Of a stretch of DNA of 64,000 bases, positions 49,703 through 57,801 are shown piece after piece. Both the position numbers and the translations under genes were made by a program. This DNA comes from Bacterioplanoides sp965219715 (GTDB taxonomy: Bacteria > Pseudomonadota > Gammaproteobacteria > Pseudomonadales > Oceanobacteraceae). The stretch is from contig NZ_OZ244785.1 in the NCBI RefSeq assembly GCF_965219715.1, positions 3,472,001 through 3,536,000 on the forward strand, in the 5' to 3' direction. The notes under the pieces were generated by a model. It was not told where the DNA came from. It saw only the letters and a program-made list of their open reading frames with translations, and searched no databases. Numbering within the stretch: position 1 is the first letter of the stretch; every line of letters begins with the position of its first letter.

Positions 49703-50854
49703 ATGAGCAATGCACCTGTTATCGTGATCGGTAGCGGTCTGGCCGGATACAATCTGGTTAAGGAACTGCGCAAACTGAATCCGACTCAAGAAATTATGAT
49801 GATTACTGCTGACGATGGCAGTAACTACTCCAAGCCTATGCTGTCCACCGGTTTTGGCAAAAACAAAACCGCTGCCGATCTGGCGATGGCATCCGCGGCT
49901 GATATGGCGGAGCAGTTCAATCTGGTGGTTCGTACCAACACCCGTGTGACCAATATCGATGCTGCGGCGAAAAAAGTATTTGTTGGCGAAGAGCCGATTG
50001 AATACAGCAAGCTGGTTCTGGCCTGGGGTGCCGAAGTGGTGAGCCCACGCATGGAAGGTGATGCTGGCGATAGCATCTTCTCCATCAATGATCTGGAAGA
50101 TTACGCGAAATTCCGCGCTGCAGCGGAAGGCAAGAAACGCGTTCTGATTATGGGTGCTGGTCTGATTGGCGCTGAATTCGCGAACGATATGGCGACCGGC
50201 GGTTTCGAGATTGATGTGGTTGCACCGTGTGAGCACATTCTGCCGTCGCTGTTACCGGCTGAAGCCGCGGATGCAGTACAGAACGGTCTGGAAGGTTTGG
50301 GTGTTCGTTTCCATTTAGGCCCGCTGGTTACCCGCGTATGCAAAGAAGGCGACGCTCTGGTTGCGCACCTGAGCAATGGTCAGACAATCGAAACTGATAT
50401 CGTGGTGTCAGCGATTGGTTTACGTCCGCGCCTGGATCTGGCGGTGAAAGCCGGTCTGCAGGTGAATCAGGGGGTTGTGGTTAACCGTGAGCTGCAAACC
50501 AGCGAGCCGGATATCTACGCGCTGGGCGATTGTGCCGAGGTAGAAGGTCGTGTGCTGTTGTACGTATTGCCACTGATGGCGTCGGCTCGTGCGCTGGCGA
50601 AAACCCTGAACGGTGAAGCAACTGCGGTCAGTTATGGCGTAATGCCGGTAACGGTAAAAACCCCTGTAGTTCCTGTGGCTGTTGCCCCGGTCGCCGCTGA
50701 CAGCGAAGGAAGTTGGTCAATTGATGTACAAGGTAACGATGTACAGGCAGAATTTCGCAATTCTGACGGCCAATTGCTCGGGTATGCTTTGACCGGAGCC
50801 AAGGTTATGAATAAAGTAGCGCTCAACAAAGAATTACCACCGTTGATGCCATAA
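49703..50854 (+). CDS. rubB: Rubredoxin--NAD+ reductase
   Basis: A 383-residue FAD/NAD-dependent oxidoreductase that reduces rubredoxin. The FAD fold is VIVIGSGLAGYNLVKELRKL, the NAD site is VLIMGAGLIGAEFANDMATG, and the third motif is DIYALGDCAEV. The family sequence NYSKPMLSTGFGKNKTAADLA is diagnostic. It lies 79 bp after rubA. Confidence 0.95.
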   Translation: MSNAPVIVIGSGLAGYNLVKELRKLNPTQEIMMITADDGSNYSKPMLSTGFGKNKTAADLAMASAADMAEQFNLVVRTNTRVTNIDAAAKKVFVGEEPIEYSKLVLAWGAEVVSPRMEGDAGDSIFSINDLEDYAKFRAAAEGKKRVLIMGAGLIGAEFANDMATGGFEIDVVAPCEHILPSLLPAEAADAVQNGLEGLGVRFHLGPLVTRVCKEGDALVAHLSNGQTIETDIVVSAIGLRPRLDLAVKAGLQVNQGVVVNRELQTSEPDIYALGDCAEVEGRVLLYVLPLMASARALAKTLNGEATAVSYGVMPVTVKTPVVPVAVAPVAADSEGSWSIDVQGNDVQAEFRNSDGQLLGYALTGAKVMNKVALNKELPPLMP

Positions 50855-50981
50855 GGATTAGTGGTTAAAAAGCACTCAGTGGTGTGGCTGTGATATGTAC
50901 GTAGCAGCCAGATTCGCGTTACTTGATATTGATGCTCCGCTCCGGCGGGGTTAGACACAAAACACAATAAGGATTTGATCC

Positions 50982-51254
50982 ATGCGTAAACCAGAACTGG
51001 CAGCCGCCATCGCAGAACAAGCTGACCTGAGCAAAGAAAAAGCATCTGAAGTAATCACTGCGATTACTGATCAGATCGCAAAAGCGCTGAGCGAAGGCGA
51101 TTCTGTAAGCCTGATCGGCTTCGGTACTTTTGAAGTACGTGACCGTAAAGAGCGTCAGGGTAAAAACCCTCAGACTGGCGAGCCTATCACTATTAAGGCT
51201 GCTAAAGTTCCTGCATTCAAAGCCGGTAAGGCTCTGAAAGAGGCAGTACAATAA
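50982..51254 (+). CDS. hupA: DNA-binding protein HU
   Basis: A 90-residue nucleoid protein with KPELAAAIAEQADLSKEKAS, SVSLIGFGTFEVRDR and GKNPQTGEPITIKAAKVPAF, the arms that bend DNA. The order rubB-hupA is as in Pseudomonas, where it is the alpha form. The stop TAA lies in the sequence ATAA, whose first codon begins the next frame. Confidence 0.95.
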   Translation: MRKPELAAAIAEQADLSKEKASEVITAITDQIAKALSEGDSVSLIGFGTFEVRDRKERQGKNPQTGEPITIKAAKVPAFKAGKALKEAVQ

Positions 51255-51298
51255 GTACTGAACCCGAGCTGCTGACCCGTGAATGGGTTAAGCAGCTG

Positions 51299-51814
51299 GT
51301 GATAGGCGAGGGGCTCTGTCCCTTCGCTCATCCGGTTTTCTCCACCATGCTGATTGAAGTCAGCGCCAGCGACGACCTGGAAACGGTCACTGCTGAATTT
51401 ATGACGCTGCTGCAGCACGTTGCAGAAGCAGATCCCGAACACATCCCCACCGCCTTATTCGTTAGCCCAAACGTTCTCGACAGTTTTGATGAGTTCTGGA
51501 ACTGGGTCGAAATCTGCGACAACCTGCTGTTTCAGATGGGTTACGAAGGCTTGTTGCAACTGGCAACGTTCCACCCCCATTACCTGTTCGATGGCGAAGA
51601 CGATGACGATATGAGTCACTTCACCAATCGTGCGCCATTCCCGACATTACACATCATTCGCGAAGCCGAAATGGAAGAAGCACTGGCCAGTATCAGCAAA
51701 CCAGAGCGAATTCCTGAAAGAAATCGCCAACATATGCGTCGTTTAGGTCGAGAAGGGCTGTTAAAGGCTATGCCTGCTCTGGCAAAATCACGGGTGTTTG
51801 ACGACCACCACTGA
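51299..51814 (+). CDS. DUF1415-family protein
   Basis: At least 171 residues of an uncharacterised family with EGLCPFAHPVF near the start, WNWVEICDNLL and GYEGLLQLATFHPHYLFDGE. The coordinates start at the first standard codon, a GTG at 51299. However, the family normally extends 15-20 residues upstream of this motif, and the frame does continue as LLTREWVKQLVIGEGLC without ATG, GTG or TTG to an ATA at 51251, which overlaps the hupA stop and follows an AAAGAGG box. The real start may therefore be AUA, as discussed in the findings. Function unknown. Confidence 0.85.
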   Translation: MIGEGLCPFAHPVFSTMLIEVSASDDLETVTAEFMTLLQHVAEADPEHIPTALFVSPNVLDSFDEFWNWVEICDNLLFQMGYEGLLQLATFHPHYLFDGEDDDDMSHFTNRAPFPTLHIIREAEMEEALASISKPERIPERNRQHMRRLGREGLLKAMPALAKSRVFDDHH

Positions 51815-51887
51815 TGTCGAAACTCTCTATCCAGCCTGGTGGCTAACGAGCGACAACTCATTCCGATGTAATTGAGGAAAACTCCTG

Positions 51888-52262
51888 ATGATTAAGTTCC
51901 GTCTGTTATTGTGGGCTTTAGGCCTGCTGATGAAAAAAGGCGCTAAAAACAACCCGGACTTCCAGAAGCAACTGGAAGGTAAAGATTTCGCGTTTCAGCT
52001 GCAAACTGAAGGCGCTGGTATCGTTCGCCAGTACGTGATCAAAGACAACAAGGTGAAAACCAAGGGCAAAGCTCACAAAGAGCCAAAATTCACCATTAGT
52101 TTTAAAGATGCGGAAACCGGATTGGCCATTCTGACGTCTAAAGACAAAAATGCATTTATGAAAGGTATTCAGGACAAGAACATTGTCATCTCTGGTGACC
52201 TGTCTCTGGTAATGTGGTTCCAGGGGATCTCCAAGTACCTGAAGCCGAAAAAGAAGAAATAA
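51888..52262 (+). CDS. SCP2 sterol-binding domain protein
   Basis: A 124-residue basic protein with the SCP2 pattern: ALGLLMKKGAKNNPDFQKQL (opening helix), FTISFKDAETGLAILTSKDK, NAFMKGIQDKNIVISGDLSL and an end rich in Lys. The fold binds hydrophobic molecules such as fatty acids or quinones; the related UbiJ assists ubiquinone synthesis, so nearness to ubiCA may be relevant. The ATG at 51888 has a GAGG box upstream. Confidence 0.82.
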   Translation: MIKFRLLLWALGLLMKKGAKNNPDFQKQLEGKDFAFQLQTEGAGIVRQYVIKDNKVKTKGKAHKEPKFTISFKDAETGLAILTSKDKNAFMKGIQDKNIVISGDLSLVMWFQGISKYLKPKKKK

Positions 52263-52541
52263 TTGTAAAGCTAGCTGCATCGCCATTACTGCGTTAAAAA
52301 TTCGCTCCCAATGCTCATTTATGGCTTATAAACTGCGCTTGCTCGCGAATTTTATGCCTTGTTCTGGCATCTTCGCTTACGCTTTACGAGATAGATGACT
52401 GATGATTGTTTTTCAAAGCAGCAACAGGATGTTGCGGTAGGATCAAGGGCCATGGATGGCCCACTGATCCGGCGGCTGAAAAATAATCGTTAGTTATCTA
52501 TAGAGTCGAAAAATAAAAAACAGACCAACAAGGAACCTGAT
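52263..52541. repeat. Inverted-repeat segment between SCP2 and symporter genes
   Basis: In this 279-bp spacer the segment from about 52288 to 52374 has imperfect inverted arms, GCCATTACTGCGTTAAAAATTC and its complement-like GCGAATTTTATGCCTTGTTCTG, around an inner sequence with further near-palindromic steps (ATTTATGGCTTATAAACTGCGCTTG). The arms share AAAATTCGC exactly and look like the ends of a small palindromic mobile or REP-type element. The remainder holds the putative symporter promoter area; no gene is seen. Confidence 0.4.
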
Positions 52542-53819
52542 ATGAATCTGACCAAACGAATTCTGATAGCCATGCTACTGGCGGTGGTGCTCGGCAGTAT
52601 CACTCAGGTTCTGCTTGCGGATGAAACGCTGAATGAAATCCTGCGTTATATCCTCGACGATATTCTCGCCAATGGTGTGTTCTTTGTGCTCGGCAAAATT
52701 TTTGTCGCCAGCTTAAAAGTGCTGGTGGTGCCACTGGTGTTTGTATCCTTAGTGTGTGGTGTCTGCCATCTGAAAGACCAGAGCAGCTTAGGTAAGCTGA
52801 GTTTAAAAACCATTAGTTTGTATATTCTGACCACAGGTATGGCAATCTCTCTGGCGTTATTCCTTGCCACCCTGTTTGAACCAGGTGCAGGCGTCTCTCT
52901 GGAAACCGAAGCCAACTACAAAGCACCAGCAGAAACCTCACTGAAGCAGGTTCTGATTGATATTTTCCCAACCAATCCAATCGCTGCTATGGCTGAAGGC
53001 AAAATGTTGCAGGTGATTGTTTTTGCCTTGCTGATTGGTCTGGCAATTGGCCGTGCCGGTGAGGTGGGCGATCGTATTGGAGCCGCGTTCAACGACTTGA
53101 ATGAAGTGCTGATGAAGCTGGTGACCCTGTTAATGTCACTGGCGCCATACGGCGTGTTTGCTCTGTTATTCAGCCTGTTCGCAAAGCAGGGTTTAGGTAC
53201 CATTGGCGATCTGGCGATTTATATGATGACGGTTGTCGGTGCGTTGGCAGTACATGCGTTTGTGGTCTATCCACTGCTGCTGAAAACCTTTACTGGTCTG
53301 TCGCCGGTAACCTTTATGCACAAGATGCGTAACACCCAATTGTTTGCTTTCAGCACGGCTTCCAGTAATGCCACATTGCCTATTACCTTGCGTACCGTTG
53401 AGCAGCGCCTCGGTGTTGAAAACCGTGTCGCGTCGTTTGCTGTGCCATTAGGCGCAACCATCAATATGGATGGAACAGCGATTATGCAGGGCGTTGCCAC
53501 CGTCTTTATTGCCCAGGCTTTTGGTCTGGATCTGGCGATGACGGATTACCTGCTGGTGATTGTTACAGCCATGCTGGCATCTATCGGTACCGCTGGTGTA
53601 CCGGGTGTTGGTCTGGTAACTCTGGCGATGGTGCTGCAGCAGGTTGGTCTGCCGGTTGAAGGTATTGCACTGATTATTGGTGTGGATCGTATTCTCGATA
53701 TGATTCGTACCGCGGTGAACGTCACCGGTGATGCCATGGTATCGGTCACCGTTGCTAACAGTGATAATGGCATCGATAAAGACGTGTTTAACGACCCGCA
53801 GGCCGGGGTCGCTAAGTGA
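52542..53819 (+). CDS. Sodium/proton-dicarboxylate symporter (DAACS family)
   Basis: A 425-residue membrane protein of the GltP/DctA family, which takes up glutamate or C4-dicarboxylates at the inner membrane. Diagnostic are the reentrant-loop serine motif FSTASSNATLPITL, the substrate-binding GATINMDGTAIMQ and IGTAGVPGVGLVTLAM with IIGVDRILDMIRTAVNVTGD. The sequence cannot decide between glutamate and dicarboxylate substrates. It is followed by an exported protein overlapping its stop region. Confidence 0.92.
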   Translation: MNLTKRILIAMLLAVVLGSITQVLLADETLNEILRYILDDILANGVFFVLGKIFVASLKVLVVPLVFVSLVCGVCHLKDQSSLGKLSLKTISLYILTTGMAISLALFLATLFEPGAGVSLETEANYKAPAETSLKQVLIDIFPTNPIAAMAEGKMLQVIVFALLIGLAIGRAGEVGDRIGAAFNDLNEVLMKLVTLLMSLAPYGVFALLFSLFAKQGLGTIGDLAIYMMTVVGALAVHAFVVYPLLLKTFTGLSPVTFMHKMRNTQLFAFSTASSNATLPITLRTVEQRLGVENRVASFAVPLGATINMDGTAIMQGVATVFIAQAFGLDLAMTDYLLVIVTAMLASIGTAGVPGVGLVTLAMVLQQVGLPVEGIALIIGVDRILDMIRTAVNVTGDAMVSVTVANSDNGIDKDVFNDPQAGVAK

Positions 53820-53836
53820 TTCGATTCGGAGCAAAT

Positions 53837-54658
53837 GTGAATATTGTTAAACCTCTGGTAGCAGCCTTATTGGCTGCTTCCGTGTCTCTGGTAAACGCAC
53901 AGCAGAATGTCGCGGTTATTGATTCACCAGTGACAGAGCAAGCGTCTGAAGCAACTTCAGAGCAGCTAACACCTGAACAATTGGCCGAGCAGCAGCTTCA
54001 GGAACAACGCCAGTTGTTGCGCAGCGATATTGTGCAACTGTCTGGTCTGACCGGTTTAAGTCAGCAGGCCCGTAATCTGGCGCAACAAACGCTGAACGAG
54101 CAACAGGCGCAGCTGGGATATCAGTATCAGGTTGCCAGTCGTGTAGCTCAATTCTGGAATCCGCAATTAATTGAAGGTCAGCTGCAGCAAGCGCTGGAAA
54201 GCGCAAGCGACGAAGATCTGGCTGCCTTGCAGCAATTACTGAACGACGCCCGTCTGCAGGATGCCCGCGCTAAAGAAAGCAGTGCGGTATCCGATCAGGG
54301 CAGTGCAGAGTTTCAGGCTTATGTGCAGAAATTACGGGCACAGCCCCCGGGCGCTGCACGTTTAGCGCTGGTTCAGGAGCTGGATAAAGCGATGCGCTTT
54401 TCTGAATTTATGCTGCTGACCCGTGCTTCCGTCTACGCTCAGTTGGAGGCGGTACTGAAGGGCTGGAAACCGGCGGAAGACTGGCAGCAAACTCTGCAAA
54501 ACGAAGTACAGGAATTCCTGTTATACACCTACCGCCGTACTCCGAATGACGGCATTCGTGAATTAACCTCGCTGTATCAGAACCAGGCGCTGCAGCAATG
54601 GCTGGCGGCGGTTAAACAATCTTTGCCACAGCAGCCTGCTGGGCAACAGGATTCCTGA
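53837..54658 (+). CDS. Exported Gln-rich helical protein of unknown function
   Basis: A 273-residue protein with a signal peptide (MNIVKPLVAALLAASVSLVNA, cleavage after NAQ-like site) and a very Gln/Leu/Ala-rich helical body (EQLTPEQLAEQQLQEQRQLL, LNEQQAQLGYQYQVA), without membrane segments. I know no family name. The start at GTG 53837 has a GGAG box 6 bp upstream, better than the earlier GTG at 53816 that overlaps the symporter stop. It is probably co-transcribed with the symporter and with the AraC gene 6 bp downstream. Confidence 0.72.
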   Translation: MNIVKPLVAALLAASVSLVNAQQNVAVIDSPVTEQASEATSEQLTPEQLAEQQLQEQRQLLRSDIVQLSGLTGLSQQARNLAQQTLNEQQAQLGYQYQVASRVAQFWNPQLIEGQLQQALESASDEDLAALQQLLNDARLQDARAKESSAVSDQGSAEFQAYVQKLRAQPPGAARLALVQELDKAMRFSEFMLLTRASVYAQLEAVLKGWKPAEDWQQTLQNEVQEFLLYTYRRTPNDGIRELTSLYQNQALQQWLAAVKQSLPQQPAGQQDS

Positions 54659-54664
54659 TTTCTG

Positions 54665-55669
54665 ATGGCCAGAGCACAGTCGTTTTCGACGATTGCCGCC
54701 TGGCCACTGGCGATTGCTCAGGCATTAGAGCAGCAGCAAATCGATCCCCAGCCTTTATTTCAGCAAGCGGGTATTAACCGCGAGCAACTGCAACAAAACC
54801 CTGATGGCCGGGTTGAAATTCAGCGTATGACTCAGCTCTGGCAGCTGGCTGAAGCCGCAACGGCTAATCCGGCTTTTGGCCTTGAAGTCTCACGCTTTGC
54901 CCAGCCGATGCATTTTCGTGCCTTAGGGCTGGTGGTGATGACTTGCGACACCATGTTGCAGGCTATCGAAAAGCTGGCGGAATACCATGCGCTGGTGTCT
55001 AACACGGTGAATGTGCGACTGGTGCATCAGCCGGACCGGTTGGGTTTTGCCGTTGATCCATTAGCGGAAGTTGAAATCAGCCCGATGGCGACGGAAGCCT
55101 TTTTTGCCACCATGGCGAATCTTGCGCGGCAGTTAACCGGGCAATCGAACCTGATTGTTGGTGCTGAACTTATTCGCAGCCAGCCGCGCAGTGCCAAGCC
55201 CTGGCAACAGATTTTCAGTGATCAGGTACGTTTTGCTGCCAGCACCAATTGTTTATGGTTTTCCCGACAGAAATTAAATGATGCCCAGGTGATGGGTAAC
55301 GCCGAACTACGTGAAACCAATGAAACCCTGGTGAAAAAATACCTGCATGAATTACAGGCGCTGGGATGGCGAGCCAGAGTTGAGCAAAGCATTCTGGCGC
55401 GGTTGGAAGCGGGTGAACCTAGCCTGGAAGATCTGGCGAAACAGTTTGATTTAAGTGAGCGTTCGTTGCGCCGTTATCTCAGTGATGAAAACACCAGTTT
55501 CCGTGAATGTTTACAACGGGTGCGCCAGCAACTGGCGTGTCGGTTATTGGAGCAGGGGCTGAGTATAAGCGAGGTTGCGTTGCGCGCCGGCTTCAGTGAC
55601 AGCAGTAACTTCAGCCGGGCCTTTCTGCGCTGGACCGGGCAAAAGCCCGGTGAATTTAAGAGCAGATAA
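54665..55669 (+). CDS. AraC-family transcriptional regulator
   Basis: A 334-residue regulator with an OruR-type sensing domain (about 10-200, ALEQQQIDPQPLFQQAGINR, FALQPMHFRALGLVVMTCD-like) and a C-terminal double helix-turn-helix (LEDLAKQFDLSERSLRRYLS; GLSISEVALRAGFSDSSNFS; WTGQKPGEFKS). The stop is 2 bp from the stop of the convergent alkylsulfatase gene. It may control that gene or the symporter; neither is shown. Confidence 0.9.
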   Translation: MARAQSFSTIAAWPLAIAQALEQQQIDPQPLFQQAGINREQLQQNPDGRVEIQRMTQLWQLAEAATANPAFGLEVSRFAQPMHFRALGLVVMTCDTMLQAIEKLAEYHALVSNTVNVRLVHQPDRLGFAVDPLAEVEISPMATEAFFATMANLARQLTGQSNLIVGAELIRSQPRSAKPWQQIFSDQVRFAASTNCLWFSRQKLNDAQVMGNAELRETNETLVKKYLHELQALGWRARVEQSILARLEAGEPSLEDLAKQFDLSERSLRRYLSDENTSFRECLQRVRQQLACRLLEQGLSISEVALRAGFSDSSNFSRAFLRWTGQKPGEFKSR

Positions 55670-55671
55670 AG

Positions 55672-57678
55672 TTACAACTGTACTGGCGTTACAATCGGGA
55701 AATTATTCTGCGGTTTCTCGAATAAGGTAAAAAAGCGCACTAAATCCAACGCACTGCCATCGATGGTCAGGCGATCGGAAAATAACGTCTCTTTAATTCC
55801 CGCTGCACCCAATAACATATCAACAAATAATTCATGCTCGACGTTTAATGTGGCATCGGCTTTATCATTGGTTCGCAACGCGCGGTGATGCATTACTGAA
55901 TTTTCCAGCCACAATAAATGCGCTTCTTTCAGGTCCGGGAAGTTAATGGCAATACGCCAGTTTTTATCCACTGCATCTTCGGCTTTTAACCGCACCGACA
56001 TGGAGTCGAAAAAGTTACTCACCGGCGAATGCATCATCACGTCTTTCATTTTAGTGATATCCAGACCGTTCTGACTGGTGCCCTGGCGTAATTCTTTGGC
56101 GGCGGATAAATACACATCACGCCATGGACCGGACTCCGCCTGGAAGCCTAACTGATCATAAGCTTCGGCTAATAAATCTTTGGCTGCCTGATTATCCGGC
56201 TGGGCGTATACCAGGTGATTTAAGATTTCCGCCGCCCAGCGGTATTCGCCGTTATCCACACTTTTCTGTGCGTTGGTTAATAAGGCTTGCGCACCTCCGG
56301 CCAATTCAACATAACGGCTGGCGCTCTGACTGGCAGGCAGTGGGTCTAAGTGCGCCGGGTTGGCGTCGTACCAGCCCATATAAGCCTGATACACAGCGCG
56401 GCTGTTGTGTTTTAACGTGCCGTAATAACCGCGGTTGGAGAAGTTGGTCGCCAAGGTTTCTGGTAATTGAATACGTTCAGCAATTTCACCACCATTTAAC
56501 CCATTATTTAAATAACGCACGGTTTGATCGTGAATGTATTTATACGTATCGCGTTGCTGGCTCAGGAAGGTCTGTACTTTTTCCTGCCCCCAGATTGGCC
56601 AGTGGTGGCTGGCAAAATAGGTATCGGCGTCGGCAAATAAATCCTTGGCTTCATTAATATACGCACTCCATTTGCGTGCATCGCGTACCTTAGCGCCGCG
56701 TAAGGTGTAGAGGTTGTGCATATTGCGCGACACTAATTCAGCACCACAAAAGGCTTTGTGTTTGGGCAGGTAAAAAGTCATTTCTGCCGGGGCTTCGGAT
56801 TCCGGGGTGTACTGGAAAATAAAAGGCACACCGTCGATGGTTAATTCACTGCCGGTTTTACTGATCAGTGTATTCGGTTCCACCACACCAAAGGTACCGA
56901 ATGCCGGGCTTTTGCCTAACCCGGAACCCACGTGGCCGGTTTCATTGCGCTCTAACTCACGACCGTACATAAAACTGGCGCGGCGACTCATGGCGGTACC
57001 GGCAATAATATTTTCGCTGGTGGCTTCTTCGAGGAAACCGTCCGGGGCAATAATTGGAATATCTTCATTGGCGGCACGGTCGATTAAACCGAGCACACCA
57101 CCAAAATGGTCGATATGGCTGTGGGTAAATAAAATCGCAGAGATGGGTTTTTCGCTCAGATGCTGCATGGCAAAATCCATCGCTACCTTGGCGGTTTCTT
57201 TTGCCGTCAGCGGATCAATCACAATCCAGCCGCTTTTACCTTCAATCAGCGTCATATTGGATAAATCGAAGCCACGCAGCTGATAAATGCCGGGTTGTAC
57301 TTCGAATAAACCGTGAATGTTATTCAGCTTGGCCTGGCGCCATAAACTTGGGTTAACACTGGCTGGCGCGTCCCCCTGAACAAAATCGTAATCGGCAATA
57401 CGCCAGATGATTTCCCCCTGATCGTTGCGCACTTCTAATGATTCAGGTTTGGCGATCAAGCCACGGTTGGCTTGTCGAAAATCCTGCTGGTCTGCAATGG
57501 GCAAACGACTGGCCACCGCCTGGTTGGCCGCCAGGGTAAAGTGGCTTGCCGGATTGTTAGCAGTCAGGCTGACATTGGCCGAGTTCTGTTGGTTGTTATC
57601 GCAACCGGCCAAGATGGCCAGTGAAATAGCGATAACGCTGGTCTGGCGGAAGATACGGAAAGGGCGGACTGATCTCAT
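55672..57678 (-). CDS. Alkylsulfatase-type metallo-beta-lactamase hydrolase (lipoprotein)
   Basis: A 668-residue protein of the SdsA1-like class. A lipoprotein signal has its Cys at 26 (LAGC). The metallo-beta-lactamase core contains the metal motif FTHSHIDHFGGVLG (about 185-198), TYFASHHWPIWG and an AlkS dimerisation part with YRWAAEILNHLVYAQPDN and ALDLVRFFTLFEKPQ (SCP2-like tail). SdsA1 hydrolyses alkyl sulfates such as SDS; relatives accept other sulfate esters. The leader suggests attachment to a membrane, whereas SdsA1 is secreted. Confidence 0.9.
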   Translation of the reverse strand: MRSVRPFRIFRQTSVIAISLAILAGCDNNQQNSANVSLTANNPASHFTLAANQAVASRLPIADQQDFRQANRGLIAKPESLEVRNDQGEIIWRIADYDFVQGDAPASVNPSLWRQAKLNNIHGLFEVQPGIYQLRGFDLSNMTLIEGKSGWIVIDPLTAKETAKVAMDFAMQHLSEKPISAILFTHSHIDHFGGVLGLIDRAANEDIPIIAPDGFLEEATSENIIAGTAMSRRASFMYGRELERNETGHVGSGLGKSPAFGTFGVVEPNTLISKTGSELTIDGVPFIFQYTPESEAPAEMTFYLPKHKAFCGAELVSRNMHNLYTLRGAKVRDARKWSAYINEAKDLFADADTYFASHHWPIWGQEKVQTFLSQQRDTYKYIHDQTVRYLNNGLNGGEIAERIQLPETLATNFSNRGYYGTLKHNSRAVYQAYMGWYDANPAHLDPLPASQSASRYVELAGGAQALLTNAQKSVDNGEYRWAAEILNHLVYAQPDNQAAKDLLAEAYDQLGFQAESGPWRDVYLSAAKELRQGTSQNGLDITKMKDVMMHSPVSNFFDSMSVRLKAEDAVDKNWRIAINFPDLKEAHLLWLENSVMHHRALRTNDKADATLNVEHELFVDMLLGAAGIKETLFSDRLTIDGSALDLVRFFTLFEKPQNNFPIVTPVQL

Positions 57679-57801
57679 GCTGCTGATATCCTGATGTTAT
57701 CTCTTATTCTGATAACACCAGTCTATGTCACGGTAGCACAGTGGCTGTGGTTTGATCTGGCCAGCTTTCCGTCTGAAACGGCCAGACCTTTTTGTTTTTG
57801 A

